5,509 bases of DNA from Acidobacteriota bacterium (lineage in GTDB: Bacteria > Acidobacteriota > Terriglobia > Terriglobales > Acidobacteriaceae): the NCBI GenBank assembly GCA_021819255.1, contig JAKART010000188.1, forward strand, positions 1 through 5,509, given 5' to 3'. Shown here piece by piece: positions 1 to 5,509 of this stretch. The position numbers and the translations under genes are program-made. Below the pieces are notes generated by a model that saw only the letters and a program-made list of their open reading frames with translations, was not told where the DNA came from and did not search any database. Each line of letters begins with the position of its first letter. The first letter of the stretch is position 1.

Positions 1-253
1 CCTGCATCTCCACCTTCTGCAGCGCCTCGCGAAGCGCCGCCTCCATCTCCGTGGACTCACAGGCTGCCACCAGGCTCTCATTCCGGCAGTTCAGCCGGAC
101 CTCCGCAATCTTCCGGTACTTATCTTCGCTCAGGATGAAGTGCGCGCTGGTGCAGCGATTGGTCACCAGGGCCAGGCGTTCCATACCCGACTCCGCGATG
201 GACCTCAACTTTGGAGTGACTGCCGTGCGACGTCCCGTAAATTCGATGGTCAT
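1..253 (-). CDS. hpf: Ribosome hibernation promoting factor, HPF/RaiA (YfiA) family; C-terminus outside window
   Basis: Only the first 84 codons are visible; the gene runs off the left edge. The protein starts MTIEFTGRRTAVTPKLRSIA, the usual first beta strand and helix of the HPF/RaiA fold. It continues with AHFILSEDKYRKIAEVRLNC (about residues 42-61), then SLVAACESTEMEAALREALQ (65-84 region), the typical last strand and second helix of the ribosome-binding domain. HPF-family proteins bind the 30S decoding region and inactivate or dimerise ribosomes in stationary phase. The ATG at 251-253 is chosen because AAGGAGG lies 7 nt upstream and the family N-terminus aligns from there; the ATG at 258-260 is out of frame. 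It follows rpoN in the same direction, the usual order, but after a 512-bp gap. Whether this is a short HPF or a long form with a C-terminal dimerisation domain cannot be seen. Confidence 0.9.
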   Translation of the reverse strand, partial: MTIEFTGRRTAVTPKLRSIAESGMERLALVTNRCTSAHFILSEDKYRKIAEVRLNCRNESLVAACESTEMEAALREALQKVEMQ

Positions 254-260
254 GAAGCAT

Positions 261-267
261 CCTCCTT
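261..267 (-). promoter_or_regulatory. Ribosome-binding site of hpf
   Basis: The minus strand reads AAGGAGG, ending 7 nt before the ATG at 253. It is the strongest Shine-Dalgarno match in the window and fixes the hpf start. Confidence 0.85.
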
Positions 268-422
268 GCAGCGATTTCGCTGCGGTTCGTGCTATGAGAT
301 GCGCGTTGGAGCTTCCAGGCTGGCCGAACCCGACAACCGGCGGCGTGTTCTCGCAGCAGCTTCCTTCTCCGCCGACTCTATGACCCGAATTCGTGGCGGA
401 CCCCACTGCCCGCAACCACTTG

Positions 423-475
423 ACGAAGAGTGGCTACGGACAACAGCCCCGTGTTGCAAGGGGTAAACTCTTCGT
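423..475. repeat. Inverted repeat / possible stem-loop in the hpf leader
   Basis: ACGAAGAGT at 423-431 is exactly mirrored by ACTCTTCGT at 467-475, giving a 9-bp stem. Inside it, CCCC (447-450) can pair with GGGG (460-463) around a 9-nt loop, and GGCT (432-435) can pair with AGCC (445-448) as a partly overlapping alternative. It lies about 170 bp upstream of the hpf start. No T run follows on the minus strand, so it is not a standard terminator. It could be an RNA structure in the hpf leader, a protein-binding dyad, or chance. Confidence 0.45.
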
Positions 476-578
476 TCTAAAGTCCGCAATCGATTCCGTC
501 TGGCGGCGAGGGAGGCTTGCTCAACAAGTTGCCTGGGGAGTTGGTGAAAGGAAGAGTTTAGCCAGGAAGCAACCGATC

Positions 579-622
579 TTGAGCCCACCTTGAGCCCACC
601 TTGAGCCCACCTTGAGCCCACC
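579..622. repeat. Tandem array: four perfect copies of an 11-bp unit
   Basis: TTGAGCCCACC occurs four times in a row without a mismatch (579-589, 590-600, 601-611, 612-622). It ends 12 bp before a second array whose core is the reverse complement of this one. The 11-bp period is close to one DNA helical turn. Perfect identity suggests recent expansion or ongoing homogenisation. Confidence 0.95.
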
Positions 623-653
623 CTTTGCTCATCTTTTTTGGGCTCACTTTTTT
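613..653 (+). terminator. Terminator-like hairpin on the plus strand, formed between the two repeat arrays
   Basis: TGAGCCCA (613-620) can pair with TGGGCTCA (639-646), leaving an 18-nt loop, and is followed by C and six T. Read on the plus strand this has the shape of an intrinsic terminator. No plus-strand gene leads into it, so it would only stop antisense transcription heading into the 3' end of rpoN. It may simply be a by-product of the repeats. Confidence 0.25.
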
Positions 654-675
654 GGGTTCACTTTTTTGGGCTCAC
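634..675. repeat. Tandem array: three copies of a 14-bp unit, inverted relative to the neighbouring array
   Basis: TTTTTTGGGCTCAC occurs at 634-647, 648-661 and 662-675; the middle copy has one change (GGGTTCAC). The GGGCTCA core is the reverse complement of the TGAGCCC core of the array at 579-622. The spacer between arrays contains GCTCAT (627-632), which looks like a decayed further copy. Three six-T tracts separate the GC-rich cores. Confidence 0.93.
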
Positions 676-765
676 TTTATCGGCCCGCGTTTTCCGGCTT
701 ACCTTTCTTTACCGATCCAGAATCTGCTCCGCTTCTACAGACAGCCCGGCAGTTTCAACCAACTC

Positions 766-2424
766 TTAGCGCCGGCGTCTCTGGTGTGTGCTGGGAATCT
801 GCATATCTTCACGATATTTGGCGACTGTTCTCCGCGTGACGTGTATCCCCTGCCGCTGCAGCTCTGCTGCCAGATACTCGTCTGTCCACGGCTTGCGCGG
901 GTCCTCCTCTTCGATCAACTTCTTCACCCGCCTCTTGAGGAGAAGCAGGGGAAGATCTCCCCCCTCGGGTCCGCTTACACCCTCGGAAAAGAAGAATCTT
1001 AGCTCAAAAACGCCCTGTGCGGTATGTACATATTTATTGGCCACGGCCCGGCTGACGGTGGAAGGATGAACGTCGATCTCCTCGGCCACTTCTTTGATCA
1101 TCATCGGACGCAACTGCTCCACCCCATGATCCAGAAACTCGCGCTGACGGCGAACGATCACCTCGCATGTGCGCAGAATCGTGTTTTTACGCTGCTCGAT
1201 GTTGCGCAACAACTGAATCGCGGATTTGTAGCGATCCTTGACGTAATCCCGAACCTCCCGGTCGGCGCTTTTTTCACGCAGCATCCGGCGGTAGCTTCGG
1301 TTCAGGCGCAGAGCCGGCATATCCTCATCGTTCATCACCACCACGTACTGATCATCCCGCTTGACAAAGGCTACGTCCGGTTCGATGAGCCTCGCCTCTG
1401 ACTGGATGTACCGCTGCCCAGGCCGCGGGTCCAGGGTGCGGATCAGATTCACCGCCTCTTCAACCCACTCCACCGGACGGCGGCAGAGCCGGACCAGCTC
1501 GCGGATATCTTTCTTCTGCAGAAGGGCGAGAGACTCGCTGATGATCAGGCTGGCCGTCTCAATCAGCGCCAGCCGCTGCTCCAGATCCTGTCCATTGGCT
1601 TCCCTGCCCCTCCCTGAATCCTGGGCCACTCTGCGCCGCCGCAACTGCGCCAACTCCACGTCACGGCGAAGGCTTTGCGTCTGAGCGAGAAGACATTCGC
1701 GCAGGTCGCGCGCCCCCACACCGGCCGGATCCAGGCGGGCAGCCACCGCGCGAGCCTTTTCCACCAGAGCCAGAACCTCCGACCGGCCGTCGCCATGGCT
1801 CGGAGGGTCGGATCTTTCCGCCTTCTTCGGCTGCTCAGGCTTTTTCAAGCCGTCCGCGGTCGCCAGGCCACCTGACTCGACCGGAATACCCCCCAGAATC
1901 TCCACCAGAGACCGGGCCAGTTCCTCATCGCTAGCCGTCAGATAGCCGTTCTCATCCAGGTTCCCGATGATCAGCTCGACGGCCAGGCGCAACTCCTGGC
2001 TCAGGATCATGGAACCAATCTGCCACATCAGGTGATCGGCCAGCGTGCTGGGCCGGGAGAGAAATTGCTCAAAGGAGGGCTTGTCCAGATCTTCGAAGTT
2101 GGATGAAGTTCGATACCCGGGATCGAGATAGTCCTGAAAGTAGCTCCCAAAGTCAATCTCGTCAAAGGGATCCTTCTTTTCCGCCTCCTGAGCCCCCGAG
2201 GTCTGCGCCACGCTTTGCTCCAACAATCTCTCCCTGGCAGCGCGTTCATCCAGCGTCTCCGTGGCCTCGTCGATCTCCTCCAAAACCGGATTCGCGACCA
2301 ATTCACCGTTGATCATGTCCTTCAGCTCCAGCTTGTTCAACGCAAGAACGCTCACCATCTGGACCAATCCAGGGGTCAGAATCTGGCGCTGCGAGAGCTT
2401 GACATGGAGATGCGGCTGCAACAC
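766..2424 (-). CDS. rpoN: RNA polymerase sigma-54 factor (RpoN)
   Basis: 552 residues. RpoN directs core RNA polymerase to -24/-12 promoters and needs an AAA+ enhancer-binding activator to melt DNA. Region I is at the N-terminus (HVKLSQRQILTPG at about 7-19, then a leucine-rich helix to about 50 ending NPVLEE). An acidic linker (about 50-115, with DPFDEIDF) leads to the core-binding domain (about 116-335: LSRPSTLADHLMWQ, NLDENGYLTASDEEL, ARLDPAGVGARDLRECLL, IRTLDPRPGQ). The helix-turn-helix region is MIKEVAEEIDVHPSTVSRA with NKYVHTAQGVFELRFFFSEG (about 440-482). The RpoN box RRTVAKYRED is at 531-540. It is longer than E. coli RpoN (477 aa) because of a Lys/Pro-rich insert (about 180-217) and an Arg-rich one (about 255-283). 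The start is GTG, supported by GAGGT 9 nt upstream and by conservation from LHVKLSQ onward; a TTG directly follows. The stop is TAA. All regions are intact, so it should be functional. Confidence 0.97.
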   Translation of the reverse strand: MLQPHLHVKLSQRQILTPGLVQMVSVLALNKLELKDMINGELVANPVLEEIDEATETLDERAARERLLEQSVAQTSGAQEAEKKDPFDEIDFGSYFQDYLDPGYRTSSNFEDLDKPSFEQFLSRPSTLADHLMWQIGSMILSQELRLAVELIIGNLDENGYLTASDEELARSLVEILGGIPVESGGLATADGLKKPEQPKKAERSDPPSHGDGRSEVLALVEKARAVAARLDPAGVGARDLRECLLAQTQSLRRDVELAQLRRRRVAQDSGRGREANGQDLEQRLALIETASLIISESLALLQKKDIRELVRLCRRPVEWVEEAVNLIRTLDPRPGQRYIQSEARLIEPDVAFVKRDDQYVVVMNDEDMPALRLNRSYRRMLREKSADREVRDYVKDRYKSAIQLLRNIEQRKNTILRTCEVIVRRQREFLDHGVEQLRPMMIKEVAEEIDVHPSTVSRAVANKYVHTAQGVFELRFFFSEGVSGPEGGDLPLLLLKRRVKKLIEEEDPRKPWTDEYLAAELQRQGIHVTRRTVAKYREDMQIPSTHQRRRR

Positions 2425-2433
2425 GGCGTACTA

Positions 2434-2438
2434 CCTCG
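2434..2438 (-). promoter_or_regulatory. Ribosome-binding site of rpoN
   Basis: The minus strand reads GAGGT, ending 9 nt before the GTG start at 2424. This supports GTG rather than a more distant ATG as the start. Confidence 0.6.
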
Positions 2439-2496
2439 CGAAAATGGCTGTATCCAGTCAGAAACCCGGCCGGGGACCGCACCAAAGATCGCCGGA

Positions 2497-2512
2497 AGCA
2501 AGTTTGGGACCA
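2497..2512 (-). promoter_or_regulatory. Candidate sigma-54 (-24/-12) promoter upstream of rpoN
   Basis: The minus strand reads TGGTCCCAAACTTGCT. The sigma-54 consensus is TGGCACG-N4-TTGCW. Both invariant elements are present: GG (2511-2510) and GC (2499-2498) separated by exactly 10 nt, with the TTGCT block complete. Three of the four less conserved positions after TGG differ. If used, transcription would start near 2486 and leave a leader of about 62 nt with a proper ribosome-binding site. It points to sigma-54-dependent control of rpoN itself, which would need an enhancer-binding activator. The match is visible in the sequence; its use is inferred. Confidence 0.5.
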
Positions 2513-2649
2513 GTTTATCGCTCGACCTGGAACTTCGTCGAAAGTAAAGGAATCAACAGAGATAACCCCAGGCGGCACAAGTGGGTGTGCTGCCCGCGGC
2601 CTTGGCGTGGATCGCCCGCTTCTTGCCTGCCCGCACCATGGAGCCTGGA

Positions 2650-2674
2650 ATCTTTTGCGCTTTAGATCTTTTGC
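2650..2674. repeat. Two 9-bp direct repeats upstream of rpoN
   Basis: ATCTTTTGC occurs at 2650-2658 and again at 2666-2674, a 16-bp period. In this GC-rich region the AT-rich pair stands out. It lies about 165-190 bp upstream of the start predicted from the -24/-12 promoter candidate, a distance compatible with an upstream activator site. There is no direct evidence for binding. Confidence 0.4.
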
Positions 2675-2723
2675 ACCGTGAAGCCATTGAATCTGCAATG
2701 TTTCCAGCCGATCCAACCGGAGG

Positions 2724-3452
2724 CTAAACCAAGGAAAATCCCTCTCCGAGATAGACCCGCTTGACATCCAGGTCGCGGCCCAACTCGCCCGGAGTTCCGG
2801 CCCGAAAGATACGGCCTTCGTTGATGATGTACGCGCGGTCAGTCACCGAAAGCGTCTCCCGGACGTTGTGATCCGTGATGAGAACTCCGATTCCCGAGGC
2901 CTTCAGGTCGAAGATGATCTGCTGCAACTCCAGCACCGCAATCGGATCAATCCCGGAGAAGGGTTCATCGAGCAGAATAAAGGCCGGATTGATGGCCAGA
3001 CAGCGTGCAATCTCCACGCGGCGACGCTCGCCGCCTGAGAGCGCATAGCCGTGGGTTTTGCGTACATGCCCCAGGTTCAACTGCGTCATCAGGCTCTCGG
3101 CGCGCTGCCGCCGGGCCTCCCAGGTCAGCGGCTGGGTCTCCAACACGGCCAGGATGTTCTGCTCCACCGAGAGGTTACGAAAGACCGATGGCTCCTGCGG
3201 CAGGTAGCTGATGCGATATTCCCGCGCCCGAAGATACATGGGCGTCCGGGTAATATCCACTCCATCGGACAGAATGATGCCCGAGTCCGGCCGCACCAGG
3301 CCGACGATCATGTAAAAAGTGGTTGTCTTTCCCGCGCCATTGGGACCCAACAACCCCACCACCTCCCCTTGATGAATCTGGAGACTGACTCCACGCACCA
3401 CCTGGCGCCCACCATAGGCTTTGGTCAGTTCCTCGGTCTCGAGGGTTTTCAT
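2724..3452 (-). CDS. lptB: Lipopolysaccharide export ABC transporter ATP-binding protein LptB
   Basis: 242 residues, against 241 in E. coli, and similar over the whole length. LptB is the cytoplasmic ATPase that works with the membrane proteins LptF and LptG to extract lipopolysaccharide from the inner membrane and push it along the periplasmic LptC-LptA bridge. All ABC motifs are intact: Walker A GPNGAGKT (36-43), Q-loop Q86 in [14 protein letters not shown], signature [13 protein letters not shown] (138-150), Walker B FILLDEP with catalytic E163, D-loop SGID (166-169) and switch H195 in [10 protein letters not shown]. The end, [10 protein letters not shown], is characteristic of LptB and separates it from the related amino-acid (LivF/LivG) ATPases. 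The ATG start at 3450-3452 comes 4 nt after the TAA of the OstA-family gene, so the two are probably translated together. The stop is TAG. LptF and LptG are not in the window. Confidence 0.97.
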   Translation of the reverse strand: MKTLETEELTKAYGGRQVVRGVSLQIHQGEVVGLLGPNGAGKTTTFYMIVGLVRPDSGIILSDGVDITRTPMYLRAREYRISYLPQEPSVFRNLSVEQNILAVLETQPLTWEARRQRAESLMTQLNLGHVRKTHGYALSGGERRRVEIARCLAINPAFILLDEPFSGIDPIAVLELQQIIFDLKASGIGVLITDHNVRETLSVTDRAYIINEGRIFRAGTPGELGRDLDVKRVYLGEGFSLV

Positions 3453-3456
3453 GCGC

Positions 3457-5509
3457 TTACTGCGTCTCCTCTCTCCCCGAACTCACATTCGTCTCCGTGC
3501 GCACGCGTGCTCCCTTTCCTTTGCCGCCACCGGCTTTCCCAGCTACCACAATCGTACTACCTGCATCCCCGAAGAGCAGACTGGTCCCGGTGATGTTTCC
3601 CTGCTGCGCATCCACAATGCGGGGTGGGACCTCCGCAGTCCCGGTAAGCAGGTAGGTGCCTTGGGCGGCGGTGTACAGCAGTTGCTCTCCAGTACCATGA
3701 CGCCCCGGCTGTTCCACCTGCACGGCGCCGCTGACGACAACATGGTCGACTGAGTTGCCGAATGGATTCGGCTGGACAGCCAGAGACGACGTTGATCCTG
3801 CGCCGGAGGCCATGCTCTTTCCCGCGGAAGATGAGGAAGATGCCGGCGGCGCCGCGTGATGGGGGCTGGTAGCCGGCGCAAGATAAACCACAGCGCGCCT
3901 TCCGCGAACCTCACCGCTCTCACTCCAGATCGTCACCCCATCCGAGAAGACGGCCTCCCGCTGGAGATCGTTGTAGTCCATTTTGGGGCTGGCGACGCGC
4001 ATGATGCCGGGGGCGCGCTGATCCGCGTCTCCAGACCGGGAGAGCGGGCCGCCAGGCGCCGGGGAGGCGGAAGCCTTGGGACGGGCGGCCTCCGGCCGGT
4101 TCTGAGCAGAGCCTTGCGTGGTAGAGTTCGAGGCGAAGACCGCATGAATCAGTACCCCGGGATGGTCTGGCCGCGCGCTGAAGGTTCGATGCCGGCCATC
4201 AAAGATAAGCCGCGCGGCTTGAACCTGGGAGGCCTGCTGCCACATGCGCGCCGGCGCCTGGTCGCTGCCGTAGAAGGTGGCCAACTGCGGGGCGTGATCG
4301 AAGTGAGCTGTAGAGGCGAGCACATGGGTCACAGGCTGCAACGCCGCACCGGAAGCTGCTGTGTCTCCGGCCTTCGCAGCCCCTGAAGAGGGAGCATTCT
4401 GGAAGGCTCCCTGAACTCCTCCGGCGGCATCAGCATTGCCCGTCTGCTGGTCCAGGGAGATGGTGGGGGCTGTAATCGAGCCGTTGGCGTCGTACAGGTG
4501 AGCGTCCCCACTCAACGTGAGGGTGCTCTTGGCGCCCACGTAGCTGGCGCGCTGGGCCGATCCCGTAGAGATCGCCCCCGGCTGCATGCCCTGGCTGGCC
4601 TGCGCGCCCGCCTTCGGCTTGGGCTTGGTCTCAGCAGCGCGGTTGCGGACGGTCACGTGACCGCTCTGCGTGGCCAAGGCAACCGTGACCGTCTCAGCCG
4701 GTCGCGGTTTGGCTCCTGAACTCGCTCCCGAACCGGCTACAACCTTGGCTTCCGCTTTGCCGGCTGGCCGCGGAACGGAAGCGAACTCCACCATCAAAGT
4801 GTCGCCCGTGCTGATCTGCTGAGCCCCCAACGGAGCATCCTGCTGCAGCACCGTATGCCCGGTCCCAAACAGCGATTTGGGCTCCGCCTGGCCATTCTGG
4901 GTGACGAAGAGCAAGCGGAGGCTATCGGCCCGGATATGGCTGTCCTTGATCTGCGGAGACGCACCCGTCGAACTCGATCCATGGGTCGGCCTGGCCGCTA
5001 AGGACTCCCCACCGGCTGAAGCAGCGCCGCTGGCGTCAATCTCCCGAACCTGCGCGGCGTTGTGGCCAGCGGAGGAGCGGTGGCTCGCCTCTTTTTCAGC
5101 GGGGGCAAAGAGAACCACCATCCTTTCGCCGGCGGCCGAGCGCCCCAGGCCGCGCGGGCTGACACTGCGGTCGCTCTCGGAGAGCTTGACCGCGCCGGAG
5201 CCAACCACCCGGGTGGGTATGCCCTTGGCGTCAAAGACGGCATCCACAACCTGGGCAGATCCCTGACGCGGCAGTTGAGGATTCGTATCCACAAAAAAGA
5301 CCTTGCCGGAGAGCCTGGCTGACCGTACGACCGACTGCGGGCTGAGCCAGGCACTCAGCCCAGCAGCCGTAATCGTCTCTGTACCCGAGGTCAAAATCAC
5401 GTGGTCGAATCCCTGAACCTGCTGGAGGGAACCATCTTTGCGCAGGAACAGAACGGCTCTGTCAGCCCGGGCAGTGCGCCCTTCAGAGGTAACGACCGGC
5501 TGGCAACAA
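3457..5509 (-). CDS. Large LptA/OstA-family (LptC/LptA-like) lipopolysaccharide transport protein; N-terminus outside window
   Basis: 683 codons are visible. The frame stays open to the right edge, so a GTG at 5398-5400 is an internal valine and not a supported start. The last part (about 587-646, [20 protein letters not shown] then [18 protein letters not shown]) is typical of LptA/OstA, the periplasmic beta-jellyroll protein that carries lipopolysaccharide between membranes. Similar segments recur upstream, with an Ala-x(n)-hydrophobic, then G-x-[VA] pattern: [20 protein letters not shown] (15-34), [15 protein letters not shown] (about 192-206), [20 protein letters not shown] (328-347), [17 protein letters not shown] (about 398-414) and [20 protein letters not shown] (507-526). 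Linkers rich in Ala, Ser, Gly and Pro separate them, including SSSSSAG near 557-563. The tail is basic (KAGGGKGKG). Position just before lptB supports the role. It may be an LptC-LptA fusion; the missing N-terminus, where a signal peptide or membrane anchor would be, prevents a decision, so no symbol is given. Confidence 0.85.
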   Translation of the reverse strand, partial: CCQPVVTSEGRTARADRAVLFLRKDGSLQQVQGFDHVILTSGTETITAAGLSAWLSPQSVVRSARLSGKVFFVDTNPQLPRQGSAQVVDAVFDAKGIPTRVVGSGAVKLSESDRSVSPRGLGRSAAGERMVVLFAPAEKEASHRSSAGHNAAQVREIDASGAASAGGESLAARPTHGSSSTGASPQIKDSHIRADSLRLLFVTQNGQAEPKSLFGTGHTVLQQDAPLGAQQISTGDTLMVEFASVPRPAGKAEAKVVAGSGASSGAKPRPAETVTVALATQSGHVTVRNRAAETKPKPKAGAQASQGMQPGAISTGSAQRASYVGAKSTLTLSGDAHLYDANGSITAPTISLDQQTGNADAAGGVQGAFQNAPSSGAAKAGDTAASGAALQPVTHVLASTAHFDHAPQLATFYGSDQAPARMWQQASQVQAARLIFDGRHRTFSARPDHPGVLIHAVFASNSTTQGSAQNRPEAARPKASASPAPGGPLSRSGDADQRAPGIMRVASPKMDYNDLQREAVFSDGVTIWSESGEVRGRRAVVYLAPATSPHHAAPPASSSSSAGKSMASGAGSTSSLAVQPNPFGNSVDHVVVSGAVQVEQPGRHGTGEQLLYTAAQGTYLLTGTAEVPPRIVDAQQGNITGTSLLFGDAGSTIVVAGKAGGGKGKGARVRTETNVSSGREETQ
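3465..3470 (-). promoter_or_regulatory. Ribosome-binding site of lptB, inside the end of the upstream gene
   Basis: The minus strand reads AGGAGA, 12 nt before the lptB ATG and within the last codons of the OstA-family gene. The spacing is slightly long. Together with the 4-nt gap it suggests translational coupling. Confidence 0.5.

Larger units (their letters stand above)
254..765. other. 512-bp non-coding gap between rpoN and hpf
   Basis: No reading frame here resembles a known protein. From the rpoN end towards hpf it holds about 90 bp of ordinary sequence after the rpoN stop, two tandem-repeat arrays (634-675 and 579-622), about 100 bp without visible features, an inverted repeat (423-475), and the hpf leader with its ribosome-binding site. 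I found no GC-rich hairpin followed by a T run on the minus strand, so no clear terminator after rpoN. I also found no convincing -35/-10 pair for hpf. hpf may be reached by read-through from rpoN or have its own promoter here; the sequence alone does not decide. Confidence 0.6.
2425..2723. other. 299-bp non-coding gap between lptB and rpoN
   Basis: The gap separates lptB and rpoN, which are often closer in other bacteria. It contains the candidate -24/-12 promoter, the rpoN ribosome-binding site and a pair of direct repeats. No terminator with a T run is evident after the lptB TAG, so read-through from the lipopolysaccharide-transport genes is also possible. A minus-strand open frame crossing the gap overlaps both flanking genes and has no recognisable protein content. 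Confidence 0.6.

Noticed and set aside
292..621. 109-codon minus-strand open frame between rpoN and hpf
   Set aside because: It would start at a GTG inside the tandem repeats, has Arg- and Ser-rich composition without a known motif, and no ribosome-binding site. High GC explains the open frame.
579..675. CRISPR array
   Set aside because: Units are 11 and 14 bp, directly adjacent and without unique spacers; no cas genes.
612..1002. Plus-strand open frames over the T-rich repeats and the 3' end of rpoN
   Set aside because: The translations are repeat-derived (Phe/Leu-rich) and then antisense to conserved rpoN codons; no family resemblance.
2514..2542. Possible -35/-10 promoter before rpoN (TTCGAC, 17 nt, GATAAA on the minus strand)
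   Set aside because: Only 2 of 6 matches in the -35 box and 4 of 6 in the -10 box. It lies next to the much better -24/-12 candidate.
2303..2767. 154-codon minus-strand open frame spanning the lptB-rpoN gap
   Set aside because: It overlaps the end of lptB and the start of rpoN in another frame and has no recognisable protein pattern.
3051..3593. 180-codon plus-strand open frame opposite lptB
   Set aside because: Antisense shadow of a strongly conserved ABC ATPase gene.
3856..4386. 176-codon plus-strand open frame opposite the OstA-family gene
   Set aside because: Arg/Gly-rich shadow frame in GC-rich DNA, without start context or recognisable domain.

Overview
The window looks like a chromosomal housekeeping region of a high-GC, Gram-negative (two-membrane) bacterium. 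All recognisable genes lie on the minus strand, so transcription runs from right to left. The order is a long LptA/OstA-family protein (open at the right edge), lptB, rpoN (sigma-54), then hpf (cut by the left edge). This matches the conserved lptA-lptB-rpoN-hpf block best known from Proteobacteria. The large OstA-type protein with Ala/Ser/Gly/Pro-rich linkers, the enlarged RpoN and the style of the HPF N-terminus suggest an Acidobacteriota member (Terriglobia-like). That assignment is inferred from resemblance, not demonstrated.

Right part (2724-5509): the OstA-family protein and lptB are separated by only 4 nt and are almost certainly one transcription and translation unit. LptB is the cytoplasmic ATPase that powers lipopolysaccharide extraction from the inner membrane. 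The OstA-family protein would form the periplasmic path for lipopolysaccharide. Here it is at least 683 residues long, against roughly 185 for E. coli LptA, and appears to contain many beta-rich OstA-like segments in one chain.

Middle (766-2723): a 299-bp non-coding gap precedes rpoN. It holds a good -24/-12 (sigma-54-type) promoter candidate pointing at rpoN, a GTG start with a GAGGT ribosome-binding site, and a spaced pair of 9-bp direct repeats further upstream. RpoN has all expected regions, including a well-kept RpoN box, but carries extra acidic and lysine/proline-rich linkers.

Left part (1-765): a 512-bp gap separates rpoN from hpf. It holds two short tandem-repeat arrays whose cores are reverse complements of each other (579-622 and 634-675), and a 53-bp inverted repeat (423-475). 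A strong AAGGAGG ribosome-binding site lies just before the hpf start. I see no RNA gene, CRISPR array, insertion sequence or convincing plus-strand gene. The most unusual items are the candidate sigma-54 promoter before the sigma-54 gene, the mirrored minisatellites, and the giant single-chain OstA protein. None of these shows that the window encodes a wholly new system.
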